A stretch of DNA of 60,422 nt from Halococcus salifodinae DSM 8989 (GTDB lineage Archaea; Halobacteriota; Halobacteria; Halobacteriales; Halococcaceae). The stretch is taken from positions 1 to 60,422 of the forward strand of contig NZ_AOME01000056.1 in the NCBI RefSeq assembly GCF_000336935.1, given 5' to 3'. Below, piece by piece: positions 51,578-60,308 of this stretch. How positions within the stretch are numbered: position 1 is the stretch's first letter; every line of letters starts with the position of its first letter. The position numbers were made by a program, and so were the translations under genes. The notes beneath the pieces were generated by a model, which was given only the letters and a program-made list of their open reading frames with translations, did no database searches and was not told the origin of the DNA.

Positions 51578-54214
51578 ATGCAGCGCAACGAGGGGACGGG
51601 TACCAGTAACAACGCGCGAGACGCGGGTTCGTTTTCGGTGGATCGACGGTCGTATCTCAAACTCGCCGGCAGTGCCGCGGGGGCGGCCGGACTCCTGTCG
51701 GGGACGGCAGCCGCGGCGGTCGAGCGCCGTGGGATCAGGTTCAACAAGACGGTGAATATGGTGCGGGATGCGGGCTGTGACCCCAACGGCAACGAGCCGT
51801 GTGACGCGGAGATCCGGAACGCAGCCGACGACTACACGCTGTTGAAGTTCCCGCCAGGCGAGTACAAGCTCACCGAGAAGAACTATATCGGCGATAAAAC
51901 CAACGTGGGTTTCGTCGGCGAGGGCGATGTCCGATTCACAGTTCCGTCAAACCTCAACGAGAAGGTACTGGTGGTTGACGACGGCACCGGACTCCTATTC
52001 GAGAATATCGATCTCGACCTGCGGGCGTCGGGTGCAACGCCGGGCCTCCATTTTGGTGCGAGCGACAATCTGGAGATCCATGATATCGAGTATATCGGCC
52101 AAGGGATCCATCCGAACAGCGATCCGCGAGGAGAGGGTGATGGAAACCCGCAAGTCACCAACGCCTTCAGCCCGATCGTCCGCTCGGAGGATGGGAACGG
52201 GACGATCACAAACGTCGTAGCGAAAAACGACGGGCGGATGGGCGCGTATAATTCGGGAGATGGCCGCGTCGGTGTCTGGATCGGTATCAGTCATAAGGGG
52301 ACTATCAGACTCAGAAACTGCCAGTTCGAAGGGTTTCCCAACAATGGGCTGTACTGCAGTCGAACCGGCGGTGTCGTTCAGGTCGAAGGTGGTGTGTTCC
52401 GAAACAACGATATCACGCAGGTCCGCCTCAGCAGCGACGGTAGCTATGTAGAGGACGCGATCATCAGCGCGGACCTCGACAACAGCGACAGTCCGAACCC
52501 CGAGGACACGCTCAACACGCGTGGCGTTCGCTTCGAGGCCGGACGGTTCGGGTTCGGCGGGGCGCAAGTTCGAGACTGCGATATATCCATTGTCTCGACC
52601 ACGAACTCCAATGGAGCCGTCGTCGTCGGGAGCGATGGTGCAGACCATACGGTGAAAAACAGCCGTATTAGCGTCGAAGAAGATGGTATTCGAGGGTTCT
52701 ACGCAGCCGCACCGACAGGCTATGGGAGTCGTGATCCGCCGCCGGAGCCACACACCGCGACCGTCGTCGACACCAGTATCACTGGCGGATCGAACGGGGT
52801 AGAAGCGATCCGAATCGACCAACGTGATGACTCTGTAGTGGCTGACTGCTGTATCAATCAGACAGGTACAGATCGCGATGGGGTCAAAATGTATAATTCT
52901 CCAAGCAATGTGGTGAAAAACAGTACAATCGACGTGCCCGGCCAGCAGGTGCTTTCGCCAGGGTGTCGGGTGACGACGCGAAATCTCTCAGCAAGTGGTT
53001 CTTGTCCAGTACCGAACAAGGCTGCAGGCGATAGCTTGCCCCGAGAGCTATCGATTGTGAGCAATAGCGGACGATTTAGATACCAGTTAACTGTGAGTGG
53101 GGACCTAGGTAAAAGTACCGCAAGAGGTGCGACTATTGACCCCAACGACACGATTTCCGGGAGTACAGCGACAGGTCAGGGAGGTGACGGTGGTGTTGAT
53201 AGTTATGGCTTCTCTGGAGAGATCACTCAGATGGATGTGGACGGCGATGTCACGGTATATCTCGATGACGAAGTGATACCACAGGATAAATATTTAGGTA
53301 ACGTCCTTTCGTTCTATGGCACAGGCTCAAGCGCTGAGTACACCTTCTCCGTCAGTGGCGAACTCTCTGGATACGAGGGTCTCAATGGACCGGACACGAT
53401 TAGTGGATCAAGTGCAACCGGAAGTGTGAGCAGTGGTCGTGATCGCTATGCTTTCGCTGGTGAAGTTACTGATATAAGCGCAGATGGAGATGTCGATATA
53501 TACCTTAATGGTAATGAGGTGACCAGCGCAGAATTGCTACCGAACGTACTGGAATTCGATGGACAAGGGCAGTACACGTCCTACGAATTCTCAGTCAGTG
53601 GAAATCTCACCGGCTACCGTGGTATCAACGGTCCGGATCGTATCAACGGACTGAGCGCCAGCGGTGGCGTTGGAAGCGGACGGGATATCTATGCCTTTTC
53701 CGGTGAGATAACAAATATTGAACTAAGCGGTGCTATTAACGTGTATCTCAACGACGAGCTAATCCGAACAGGCTCTGACCACACCCTAAAAATCGACGGA
53801 AAAGGCTCGTATACCACCTATGAGTTTTCGGTCAGTGGTGAGCTCGATGGCTACAAAGCCATCAACGGTGCGGACGACATCGATGGGTCGAGCGCCACTG
53901 GCAACGTCGGGACCGGTCGGGATATCTATACTATGGGAGGGAATATCGAACGCGCATCACTCAACAACCGTGCCCAAATCGATATCGACCGCTCTGCAGG
54001 AACGATTTCCGTCAGAGGTACTGGGGACTACGTAAGCTATCGACTCGTTGTGTCCGGCGACATCTACCCCGAGAGGGGAATCGGGTACGGCGACGAGATC
54101 TCCGGCAACAGAGCCTCTGGTGTCGTGACGACCGGAGTCGACACATACCGATATACGGGCGATATTGTTGAGGCGACGATGGATGAGGACGTATCGCTAA
54201 CCGTCTCGCGGTAA
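51578..54214 (+). CDS. Tat-exported beta-helix protein with five C-terminal repeats
   Basis: An 878-residue secreted protein. A Tat signal DRRSYLKLAGSAAGAAGLL (about residues 23-41) comes first. Residues ~60-480 look like a right-handed parallel beta helix with short, Asn/Gly-rich rungs (VKNSRISVEEDGIRGFY, VVDTSITGGSNGVEAI), the fold of many polysaccharide-binding or -degrading proteins; no catalytic triad is obvious. Then five ~75-80-residue repeats follow (53041-54211), each with a strand motif like YTFSVSGEL, D-x-I-x-G-x-x-A-x-G and RDxYxFxGEI. They match the domain in the two PGF-CTERM proteins. No membrane anchor is seen. Codon use drops in GC through the repeats. Confidence 0.82.
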   Translation: MQRNEGTGTSNNARDAGSFSVDRRSYLKLAGSAAGAAGLLSGTAAAAVERRGIRFNKTVNMVRDAGCDPNGNEPCDAEIRNAADDYTLLKFPPGEYKLTEKNYIGDKTNVGFVGEGDVRFTVPSNLNEKVLVVDDGTGLLFENIDLDLRASGATPGLHFGASDNLEIHDIEYIGQGIHPNSDPRGEGDGNPQVTNAFSPIVRSEDGNGTITNVVAKNDGRMGAYNSGDGRVGVWIGISHKGTIRLRNCQFEGFPNNGLYCSRTGGVVQVEGGVFRNNDITQVRLSSDGSYVEDAIISADLDNSDSPNPEDTLNTRGVRFEAGRFGFGGAQVRDCDISIVSTTNSNGAVVVGSDGADHTVKNSRISVEEDGIRGFYAAAPTGYGSRDPPPEPHTATVVDTSITGGSNGVEAIRIDQRDDSVVADCCINQTGTDRDGVKMYNSPSNVVKNSTIDVPGQQVLSPGCRVTTRNLSASGSCPVPNKAAGDSLPRELSIVSNSGRFRYQLTVSGDLGKSTARGATIDPNDTISGSTATGQGGDGGVDSYGFSGEITQMDVDGDVTVYLDDEVIPQDKYLGNVLSFYGTGSSAEYTFSVSGELSGYEGLNGPDTISGSSATGSVSSGRDRYAFAGEVTDISADGDVDIYLNGNEVTSAELLPNVLEFDGQGQYTSYEFSVSGNLTGYRGINGPDRINGLSASGGVGSGRDIYAFSGEITNIELSGAINVYLNDELIRTGSDHTLKIDGKGSYTTYEFSVSGELDGYKAINGADDIDGSSATGNVGTGRDIYTMGGNIERASLNNRAQIDIDRSAGTISVRGTGDYVSYRLVVSGDIYPERGIGYGDEISGNRASGVVTTGVDTYRYTGDIVEATMDEDVSLTVSR
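53041..54211 (+). repeat. five ~75-80-residue protein repeats
   Basis: Repeat units begin near 53041, 53299, 53545, 53788 and 54001. Each encodes a V-S-G-[ED]-L strand, a D-x-I-[SDN]-G motif, S-G/T-R/V-D-x-Y and a G-[ED]-I-T strand ending at an acidic D-x-[VI]-x-[VL]-Y-L. The fifth unit ends the protein. DNA identity between units is low to moderate, so they are old or have diverged fast. Confidence 0.8.
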
Positions 54215-54276
54215 TCTGTCACAGGTTCTTGTGAGAACTGTACAGGCTCCCGAACTAACGCGGGCGAACGTCTGTA

Positions 54277-55722
54277 TTAATCGTGTCTGCCATACTGGAG
54301 GTCGAATGAGCGATCTATTTTCGAAAATATCCGTCTTCGAATTGAACTGTTACCTAACATCATGAGACAATATGCGATGACAGCAATTCCAATAATTAGC
54401 GATAGCTCCGGAACGGTAGTTATGCTGTACGATTCTCTGATCAAATAAACTACTACGCTCATAACAATGGACGATAGTAACATCCAACCGATTTCCCGTG
54501 ATGGGAGGGCTATGGGCACTCTCTGAGATACATAATAATAATATATAATGCTATTCACAAGGTAGGAGATAACGAACGCCGAGGCAGCTCCTGCAATCCC
54601 TATCTGGGGAATCAGTATGGCGTTCAAGACACCATTGAGAACCATCGTCAGCCCCGAAATTCGAAACGCTACATCCGGTCTGTCGAATGCCAACAAAGTT
54701 TTATAGATTACAGTATGGACGGAGTGAATGACCCTCTCACCAGTCAACAAAATTAGCACGAGCCATCCGGCAGAAAACGCCGACCCATAAATTATCGATA
54801 AAATGTCTTGAGAGAGCAACAATACCCCAAAGAATGCTGGGATGGGAATGAGCAGTGAATACGAAATCGCTTTCGGCAGTGTTCGTTCTAACTCACCAAG
54901 ATTATCGTTTGAAACGAACTGGCTGAAATTCGGGAAAAGTGTCTGAGATACTGCCTTGCTCGCCAATACGACAACACCCGTCAAGGTCCATGCAACTTCA
55001 TAGACACCAACGAGAGATTGTGTCAAGAAAAAACCAATCATGAGTGTATCGATCCATGTGTAAATGAGACCACTCGTCCTCAAAATCACATTATACTTCG
55101 AAAACTCATAGAGACTCCTAAAGTGATCTCTTTCAGGGCGTGCTATCCCCAAGCCAAGGACGAGGACGGAGGCTCCAAGACCAATCACCATACTCGCCAT
55201 CAGCCCGGTTATCAGTGCGTAGATGCCGTAGCCAAGCAATATCAGTCCGATGGATATGGCAACCCTCACAGTGTTTTTCACGACATCGATTGCTGCCGTC
55301 TGCTCGATTTTGAACTCAGCACGAAGGACAGCCGTGAGCAGTTGGTACAAAATCGTCAAGAATAGAATGACTGACAATTCGATGACAAGTGGTTCACCAA
55401 TATACTGTACGACGAACCCACGAAAGACAAAGAGGAGGAGTACGACCACGATGAACGCGACTACCAGAATGACAATAGAGGCCGTGAAAAGTCGATTTTT
55501 TTCTATTTGATTGTTAGTTTCGGTGATTCGCTTTTCGGCTGCGCCTTGAACCCCAAAATCAGCAGGGACGCCAAGCATTCCGATTACTGCTTGTACCAAC
55601 GCGAAAATCCCGATTATTTCTGGACCGAGTTCTCGTGCGAAATAGACGGACCCGACGAATCCGAGTATTTTCGACGCGACACTTGAGACGAATAGTATGA
55701 GGCTAGTGCGTTCGAGATTCAT
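54277..55722 (-). CDS. oligosaccharide flippase (Wzx-like)
   Basis: A 481-residue membrane protein of the MOP flippase type with about 14 hydrophobic segments. SVASKILGFVGSVYFARELG and GIFALVQAVIGMLGVPADFG at the N-terminus are typical of Wzx. It is only distantly related to the copy at 28.4 kb. The coding DNA is visibly AT-richer than the rest of the window, as are its neighbours downstream. It should flip the repeat unit made by the glycosyltransferases nearby. Confidence 0.88.
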   Translation of the reverse strand: MNLERTSLILFVSSVASKILGFVGSVYFARELGPEIIGIFALVQAVIGMLGVPADFGVQGAAEKRITETNNQIEKNRLFTASIVILVVAFIVVVLLLFVFRGFVVQYIGEPLVIELSVILFLTILYQLLTAVLRAEFKIEQTAAIDVVKNTVRVAISIGLILLGYGIYALITGLMASMVIGLGASVLVLGLGIARPERDHFRSLYEFSKYNVILRTSGLIYTWIDTLMIGFFLTQSLVGVYEVAWTLTGVVVLASKAVSQTLFPNFSQFVSNDNLGELERTLPKAISYSLLIPIPAFFGVLLLSQDILSIIYGSAFSAGWLVLILLTGERVIHSVHTVIYKTLLAFDRPDVAFRISGLTMVLNGVLNAILIPQIGIAGAASAFVISYLVNSIIYYYYVSQRVPIALPSREIGWMLLSSIVMSVVVYLIRESYSITTVPELSLIIGIAVIAYCLMMLGNSSIRRRIFSKIDRSFDLQYGRHD

Positions 55723-55815
55723 TCGGTGTCAATGCAGTGATGGCTTATTCATCGGAAGAAGAGCGAGTCTCTAACCTTGTTTTATATTCTCTCCACGGCT
55801 TTTCGTGCAAATACA

Positions 55816-56742
55816 TTACGATTCGTTAAATGAAATATTGCTGAAATTAGACAAGGTGTAGTTGTACACGCCACGTGTTTTGAAGTACGACCCGGCGTAC
55901 ACCTCTGTATCCTTGTCAAATAACGCACCCAGTATTGAGACGTGCAATCGGTCTGTGTATATTCTATCTGCACTTGAAACTAGCGCAATGAAATCTTCGT
56001 AGGTTGGGGATAGACTGGCGTCCTCCACGATACAGTTTTCAGATCGTTTGACGATTTTTTCCACTTCTGCATCTGAAACAAGACGCTCCTTATCATCGCG
56101 GAATGAAACGAGGTCATACGGCTTTTTATCAGTGTAGTTAGAACGCGCAGAACTAGCTTTCGAAGCAAGGGACTGAGGATCATGATAGAACGCGGTGTCT
56201 GGTGAGAGTCCTACCGAGACACTCTTCGGCAAGTTGTAGTTGCTAAGTAACCGTTTGCTGTATCGTTCACGAGCGAACAGATGCACTGGTTGTTCCGTCC
56301 CTTCCAAAACTGCCTCAAAATCAGTTATTGGAAACCAATACGTTTGTGGTGCAACGACGATTGGGGTATTACTGTAGCGCTTCAGGAGCGTACGCAAAAT
56401 CAGAATTGAATGGGGCCAGAGGTCATTCACATTCGCACCTCCATGAATCATGATTGCATCTGGGTCATTCAGTTGAGGCACAGTAAATGGGATGTGATCA
56501 ATATTGTGATCACGTATTCTCTCGTTTATCCGACGCCGAATTCTGTTTGATAGTGTTCCTGAGCGGTACTGGACAGATTCATACTGAATGTCAAGCCGAT
56601 CAAGCTCGTGGTTTAGTCCTTCGTAAATGAGTCGGTCACCGTGGTTTCCGCCCGGTACGATGAGCGAGTATTCTCGTTCAGGATTGTTTTTGAAGAACTG
56701 TGTGAGTGGTGTTTGTTCCCGCTGAATTGGACCCCGTTGCAT
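55816..56742 (-). CDS. polysaccharide pyruvyl transferase family protein
   Basis: A 308-residue WcaK/CsaB-like protein expected to add ketal pyruvate to a sugar of the surface glycan. REYSLIVPGGNHGDRLIYEG holds the first G-rich loop; MIHGGANVNDLWPHSI follows; and IYTDRLHVSILGALFDKD carries the family's conserved R-L-H-x-x-I/A motif near residue 265. It is on the same strand as the flippase and probably in its cluster. The DNA is AT-rich. Confidence 0.85.
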   Translation of the reverse strand: MQRGPIQREQTPLTQFFKNNPEREYSLIVPGGNHGDRLIYEGLNHELDRLDIQYESVQYRSGTLSNRIRRRINERIRDHNIDHIPFTVPQLNDPDAIMIHGGANVNDLWPHSILILRTLLKRYSNTPIVVAPQTYWFPITDFEAVLEGTEQPVHLFARERYSKRLLSNYNLPKSVSVGLSPDTAFYHDPQSLASKASSARSNYTDKKPYDLVSFRDDKERLVSDAEVEKIVKRSENCIVEDASLSPTYEDFIALVSSADRIYTDRLHVSILGALFDKDTEVYAGSYFKTRGVYNYTLSNFSNISFNES

Positions 56743-56905
56743 AGCTATTCGTGTGTTTCTACCCAGCCCTAATTTATGTAGGGGATTCTAAAATCAGACA
56801 GTTGCAAATGGTATTTAATATGTTATTATATAATTCGATATGGATGTCGGTAGAAATGGGCTATCGTTTCTGAGGATTTATCTACACTCCGAGTGAGAGC
56901 ATACT

Positions 56906-57643
56906 ATGGTCGATTTGAGTGTCATTATCGTTACGAAATTGAATCGGAGTGAAATCGACTGTATCCCTGTATTCGAGAGATGTAGCTTCAAGGATTATGA
57001 GGTCATTATCCGTGGTGACGAGGGCATCTCGAAGGCGAGAAACGAAGGCATAAAACAAGCAAATGCGGAGAAAATTGTATTTGTCGATGATGATGCAACT
57101 CCGTGTGAGGGCTATCTTTCTGCCGCGTCTAATGTTCTGGAAGAACACGAGGTTGTTGCGGGCGATGTGATCCACCCCTCTGATGACGTAATTTCTCGCC
57201 TTTGCACTCACTATGATCAAGGCGACACCTCGAAGTATACGGATACTATTATTGGGTGCAACATGGGATTTCAGGCAGAAGTTTTCGAATCTGTCGGCTA
57301 TTTTGATGAAGAAATCGAATGGGGACATGACGAAACAGAATTGCGTGATCGAATATTGTACAAATATCCAATTTTCTACGAGCCACAAATGAGAGTTTTT
57401 CATATGTATGCCGGCTCAGTTTTTGACTATTGGAAAAAGAGATATCGACTTGGTCTTGCGGACCTCTATTTATACGAGAAGCAAAATCGTTCCATGAATG
57501 AACGTTTGTTGAAAATGCTCAACCCGAGATCATATTTCCATCCAACGATTTCTGGTACTATGGTGAAAGCTGTTGGAAGGATAACCCGAAACATTGGGAA
57601 TGTCGTTGCTTTGGCTGAGGACGTATCAGAAGATATTGATTAG
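56906..57643 (+). CDS. family 2 glycosyltransferase
   Basis: A 245-residue GT-A fold transferase. VDLSVIIVTKLNRSE opens the fold; the DxD-type motif is IVFVDDDATP near residue 60; GISKARNEGIKQA is the preceding nucleotide-binding turn; and FDEEIEWGHDETELRDRI marks the acceptor side. It is short for GT2 and has no membrane segment. It diverges from the pyruvyltransferase across a ~160-base AT-rich gap. The sugar is not predictable. Confidence 0.88.
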   Translation: MVDLSVIIVTKLNRSEIDCIPVFERCSFKDYEVIIRGDEGISKARNEGIKQANAEKIVFVDDDATPCEGYLSAASNVLEEHEVVAGDVIHPSDDVISRLCTHYDQGDTSKYTDTIIGCNMGFQAEVFESVGYFDEEIEWGHDETELRDRILYKYPIFYEPQMRVFHMYAGSVFDYWKKRYRLGLADLYLYEKQNRSMNERLLKMLNPRSYFHPTISGTMVKAVGRITRNIGNVVALAEDVSEDID

Positions 57644-57656
57644 TGCGATGCGCTCG

Positions 57657-58637
57657 CTACAAAGATTGGCGAACCGCCCACCGCTTGAGTGTCTGTGCCG
57701 GTCGGTAGGTGTATCGACCACCGAGGGAGACCAGCCAGTAAACGTATCCCTTTGGATTGGTCGGATCGTACACCAGTGCTCGGGTCAACAGCCGCCGTGC
57801 GAGCGCATATCGGTCGCGTGAGAGGGCCGCGTATCCGAGTTGGAACAGCAGGCGACCACGGCGTCGGCGCTTGAACCATCGCCCGTACTCTGCCGCAAGT
57901 GAATCAAACTTGTCACGGAACATTGGATACGTCTCAGTGAGTTTTGTTTCGAGGTCGTCACTGATCTGTTCGTGAGTAGCGTTGTGCCGGACGATTAGGG
58001 GTTCGGGAACCGCCGTGAACGCTGCGTGTTCCGACAGTCGAATATAGTATTCCCAGTCCTGCCAGCTTGGAAATCGCTCATCGAGAAGCCCGGTTTGCTC
58101 AATCGTTTCGGCATCGACAAGGAGCACCGAAAACGAACCCGCGAAATTGTGGAGCAGTAGCTTCTTGGTAACATCGCCATCGACTCGTGGGGAGTCCACT
58201 CCATTTGTTTGGCCTTTGGAATCGACGTTCTCGATACCCGTATAAACGACGCCGACGTCCTCATCTGCACACTTGTAGGCGTCGAGTTGTAACGATAGCT
58301 TCTGTGGTCGCCATTCGTCGTCATCATCGAGAAATGCAACGAATGCGCCAGATGCTTTCTCAATGCCCGTATTTCTGGCACCGCTTCCACCATGGCTTTT
58401 TTCATGTTGAATATATATGATGCGGTCATCGTCATATTCGTCAACGACTGACTCCGTGGCATCCGTGGACGCATCGTCAACGACGATTACCTCGATATTC
58501 TCGTGGGTCTGTTCCAATACACTATCAAGTGCTCGCTGGAGAACATCCGCCCGGTTGTGGGTCGGAAGCACCACGCTGACGGTATCCGTGTCCGTTCTAT
58601 GATTGACGTCTGGTTTGGATTGTATACTGTTTACCAT
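57657..58637 (-). CDS. family 2 glycosyltransferase
   Basis: A 326-residue GT2 enzyme. VSVVLPTHNRADVLQRALDS begins the GT-A fold, SGARNTGIEKASGAFVAFLD holds the second motif, and the DDDD segment of FLDDDDEW binds metal and nucleotide sugar. GLLDERFPSWQDWEYYIRLS is the acceptor-side ED-like motif. It ends with a helical region rich in Arg and Leu. It converges on the neighbouring GT2 gene with 13 bases between stops. Confidence 0.9.
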   Translation of the reverse strand: MVNSIQSKPDVNHRTDTDTVSVVLPTHNRADVLQRALDSVLEQTHENIEVIVVDDASTDATESVVDEYDDDRIIYIQHEKSHGGSGARNTGIEKASGAFVAFLDDDDEWRPQKLSLQLDAYKCADEDVGVVYTGIENVDSKGQTNGVDSPRVDGDVTKKLLLHNFAGSFSVLLVDAETIEQTGLLDERFPSWQDWEYYIRLSEHAAFTAVPEPLIVRHNATHEQISDDLETKLTETYPMFRDKFDSLAAEYGRWFKRRRRGRLLFQLGYAALSRDRYALARRLLTRALVYDPTNPKGYVYWLVSLGGRYTYRPAQTLKRWAVRQSL

Positions 58638-58706
58638 AAATCAGCTACAACACTCCTCTGGATTGGTTCTATCGGTAGTTACAGGCCATGACTCGCTAGC
58701 AGGAAA

Positions 58707-58716
58707 AACTAGGGTG
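58707..58716. repeat. direct repeat flanking the MITE, left copy
   Basis: AACTAGGGTG, matching AACTAGGATG at 58885-58894 with one difference. The likely target duplication. Confidence 0.65.
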
Positions 58717-58884
58717 CATCCGTCTTTAGCTAAGCGGCTCTCTGCTCGCAGGGCCGCCAGCTGTAGACAGAGCATCTGCTTTACCAAGGACTCTCACGCC
58801 GGATTTGAGCGAAGCCCTGATGAACCTTTCTCAGACAGCATCCCGTTGCTGTCTTGCGGTTCGATTCTTAGCTAAAGACGAATG
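58717..58884. mobile_element. 168-bp MITE-like element
   Basis: The ends are an 18-bp inverted repeat with one mismatch: CATCCGTCTTTAGCTAAG at 58717-58734 and CTTAGCTAAAGACGAATG at 58867-58884. A near-perfect 10-bp direct repeat flanks it (58707-58716 and 58885-58894). The interior has no long frame. It fills much of the ~400-base gap between the GT2 gene and the polymerase gene; the rest of that gap is AT-rich with nothing recognised. It could be a deleted copy of a transposon with the same ends. Confidence 0.75.
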
Positions 58885-58894
58885 AACTAGGATG
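58885..58894. repeat. direct repeat flanking the MITE, right copy
   Basis: AACTAGGATG, the partner of 58707-58716. Confidence 0.65.
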
Positions 58895-59042
58895 TAATTG
58901 GACTATCCCAGTGATCTAAAACCTACAATCGTGTGGGAAAGAATCGCCACTTACTAATTGACGTCCCCATTCCGATTCATGGTGGATCAATAGAAAATGA
59001 CACAGAAATCTCTATCTTCTTTTGTCATAGAATTTTCCGTAG

Positions 59043-60308
59043 ATGTATTTTACAAGCTTTAGTATGAAAGATACAGTAATGCGCGCCGACACGTTTTGGA
59101 TCGGTCTGCTCCTCCTCGCGTCATCGCTATCTGTCACTACTCTTGTCCCAGAAATGGTCGGATATGTCGTGATTCTTGCGGTTTATGTAATTTTTGTTGG
59201 CATACTTTTCATTACTGATCAGTTTGCAGTCACTTATCACTGGGCAGTTGTTCCAATGGTAGTGTTAATATGGATAGTATTCATGCTCACAACAGCACTC
59301 GACCCTACTAGTGCAGGAATCATTCGCCTTGGCGCGTTCGTCGTGATTACCGGTATCAATCTCTTCGTCGTTCCGGCAGTTATCGACCGAGCCGCCCTCC
59401 ATGACGTTATTGCCTACACGGCCGGAGTGTCTGTACTTATAGGTCTACCTACAGTTGTTTTTGGGGCATACCAGATTGCTGGACTCACTATCACGCCGTG
59501 GCGAACAACCTATGAACTCTTCGACGTCTCTTTGAACAATCTGCGGTCGGTGTTTAGCAACCCGAACACCCTAACGGCGTTCTCAGCTTTGGGAGTGGTT
59601 GCTGCTGGAGCGAGCTACATCCGTTCACGCACCCCGATAACTGCAGGATTAGTCGGATTGAACGCTCTCGGAGCCTATCTCGCGGGCGGACGAGCGGGGC
59701 TGCTAGCACTCATTGTCGCAGGTGTACTGTACGTCGTCTACCGGTTTTTCGGACGTAGTGCGCTGACAGGTTTCGTGATTGCCGGCGCGCTCGCAGTATT
59801 AGCGGGGTTTGCGATGGTTTTCGGCATTATTCCTGGACCGAGTGCTGCTATGTATGTCGATCTCAGCAGTCGTCGGACTATTTGGACAGCAGCGTACGAA
59901 GCGATACTTAATCGACCCGCAATTGGGTGGGGTCCTGGAAAGGACAAGATGGTGTTAGCGAGATATATTGCCGAGTCGAATTCTGTACGAGGAACTCACA
60001 ACAGCTACATCCGAATGTTTCTAGTCGGCGGAATCCTCGGTGGCGGGGCATATCTTACCATCACTATTAGCTTAATGATTATTGGTTTATGGAATGCCCG
60101 CTCTGAGACGCTATTTACGTTTCTTTTGCTTATAATGTTCTTTATCATACAGGTTTTTGAGGGAATGACGATATTTGGCCTCAGCTTACTCTCAACGATG
60201 GGGGCTTTCTTTGTTGGCTACGTACAGTCCTCATCTGACACGAGTAAATTTGTGAAAATTAATATTCATAGGGGGATTTCCGGATTGAGAAAGATGATCC
60301 GACACTAA
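59043..60308 (+). CDS. O-antigen ligase/polymerase-like membrane protein
   Basis: A 421-residue protein with about 11 hydrophobic segments of the Wzy/WaaL type. The family's large loop holds FSNPNTLTAFSALG near residue 175 and, after GGRAGLLAL, the conserved R-x-x-x-W-x-A-x-x-x-I-x-x-x-P-x-x-G-W-G-P-G stretch (about residues 280-300) followed by THNSYIRMFL. These match ligase motifs for joining lipid-linked glycans. Starts at 59043 or the internal ATG at 59064 are both possible. It completes the glycan set with flippase and transferases. Confidence 0.85.
   Translation: MYFTSFSMKDTVMRADTFWIGLLLLASSLSVTTLVPEMVGYVVILAVYVIFVGILFITDQFAVTYHWAVVPMVVLIWIVFMLTTALDPTSAGIIRLGAFVVITGINLFVVPAVIDRAALHDVIAYTAGVSVLIGLPTVVFGAYQIAGLTITPWRTTYELFDVSLNNLRSVFSNPNTLTAFSALGVVAAGASYIRSRTPITAGLVGLNALGAYLAGGRAGLLALIVAGVLYVVYRFFGRSALTGFVIAGALAVLAGFAMVFGIIPGPSAAMYVDLSSRRTIWTAAYEAILNRPAIGWGPGKDKMVLARYIAESNSVRGTHNSYIRMFLVGGILGGGAYLTITISLMIIGLWNARSETLFTFLLLIMFFIIQVFEGMTIFGLSLLSTMGAFFVGYVQSSSDTSKFVKINIHRGISGLRKMIRH

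Noticed and set aside
28406-55722. The two flippases as recent duplicates
   Set aside because: They share only family-level features and differ in composition; one is GC-rich, the other AT-rich, so separate origins are more likely.
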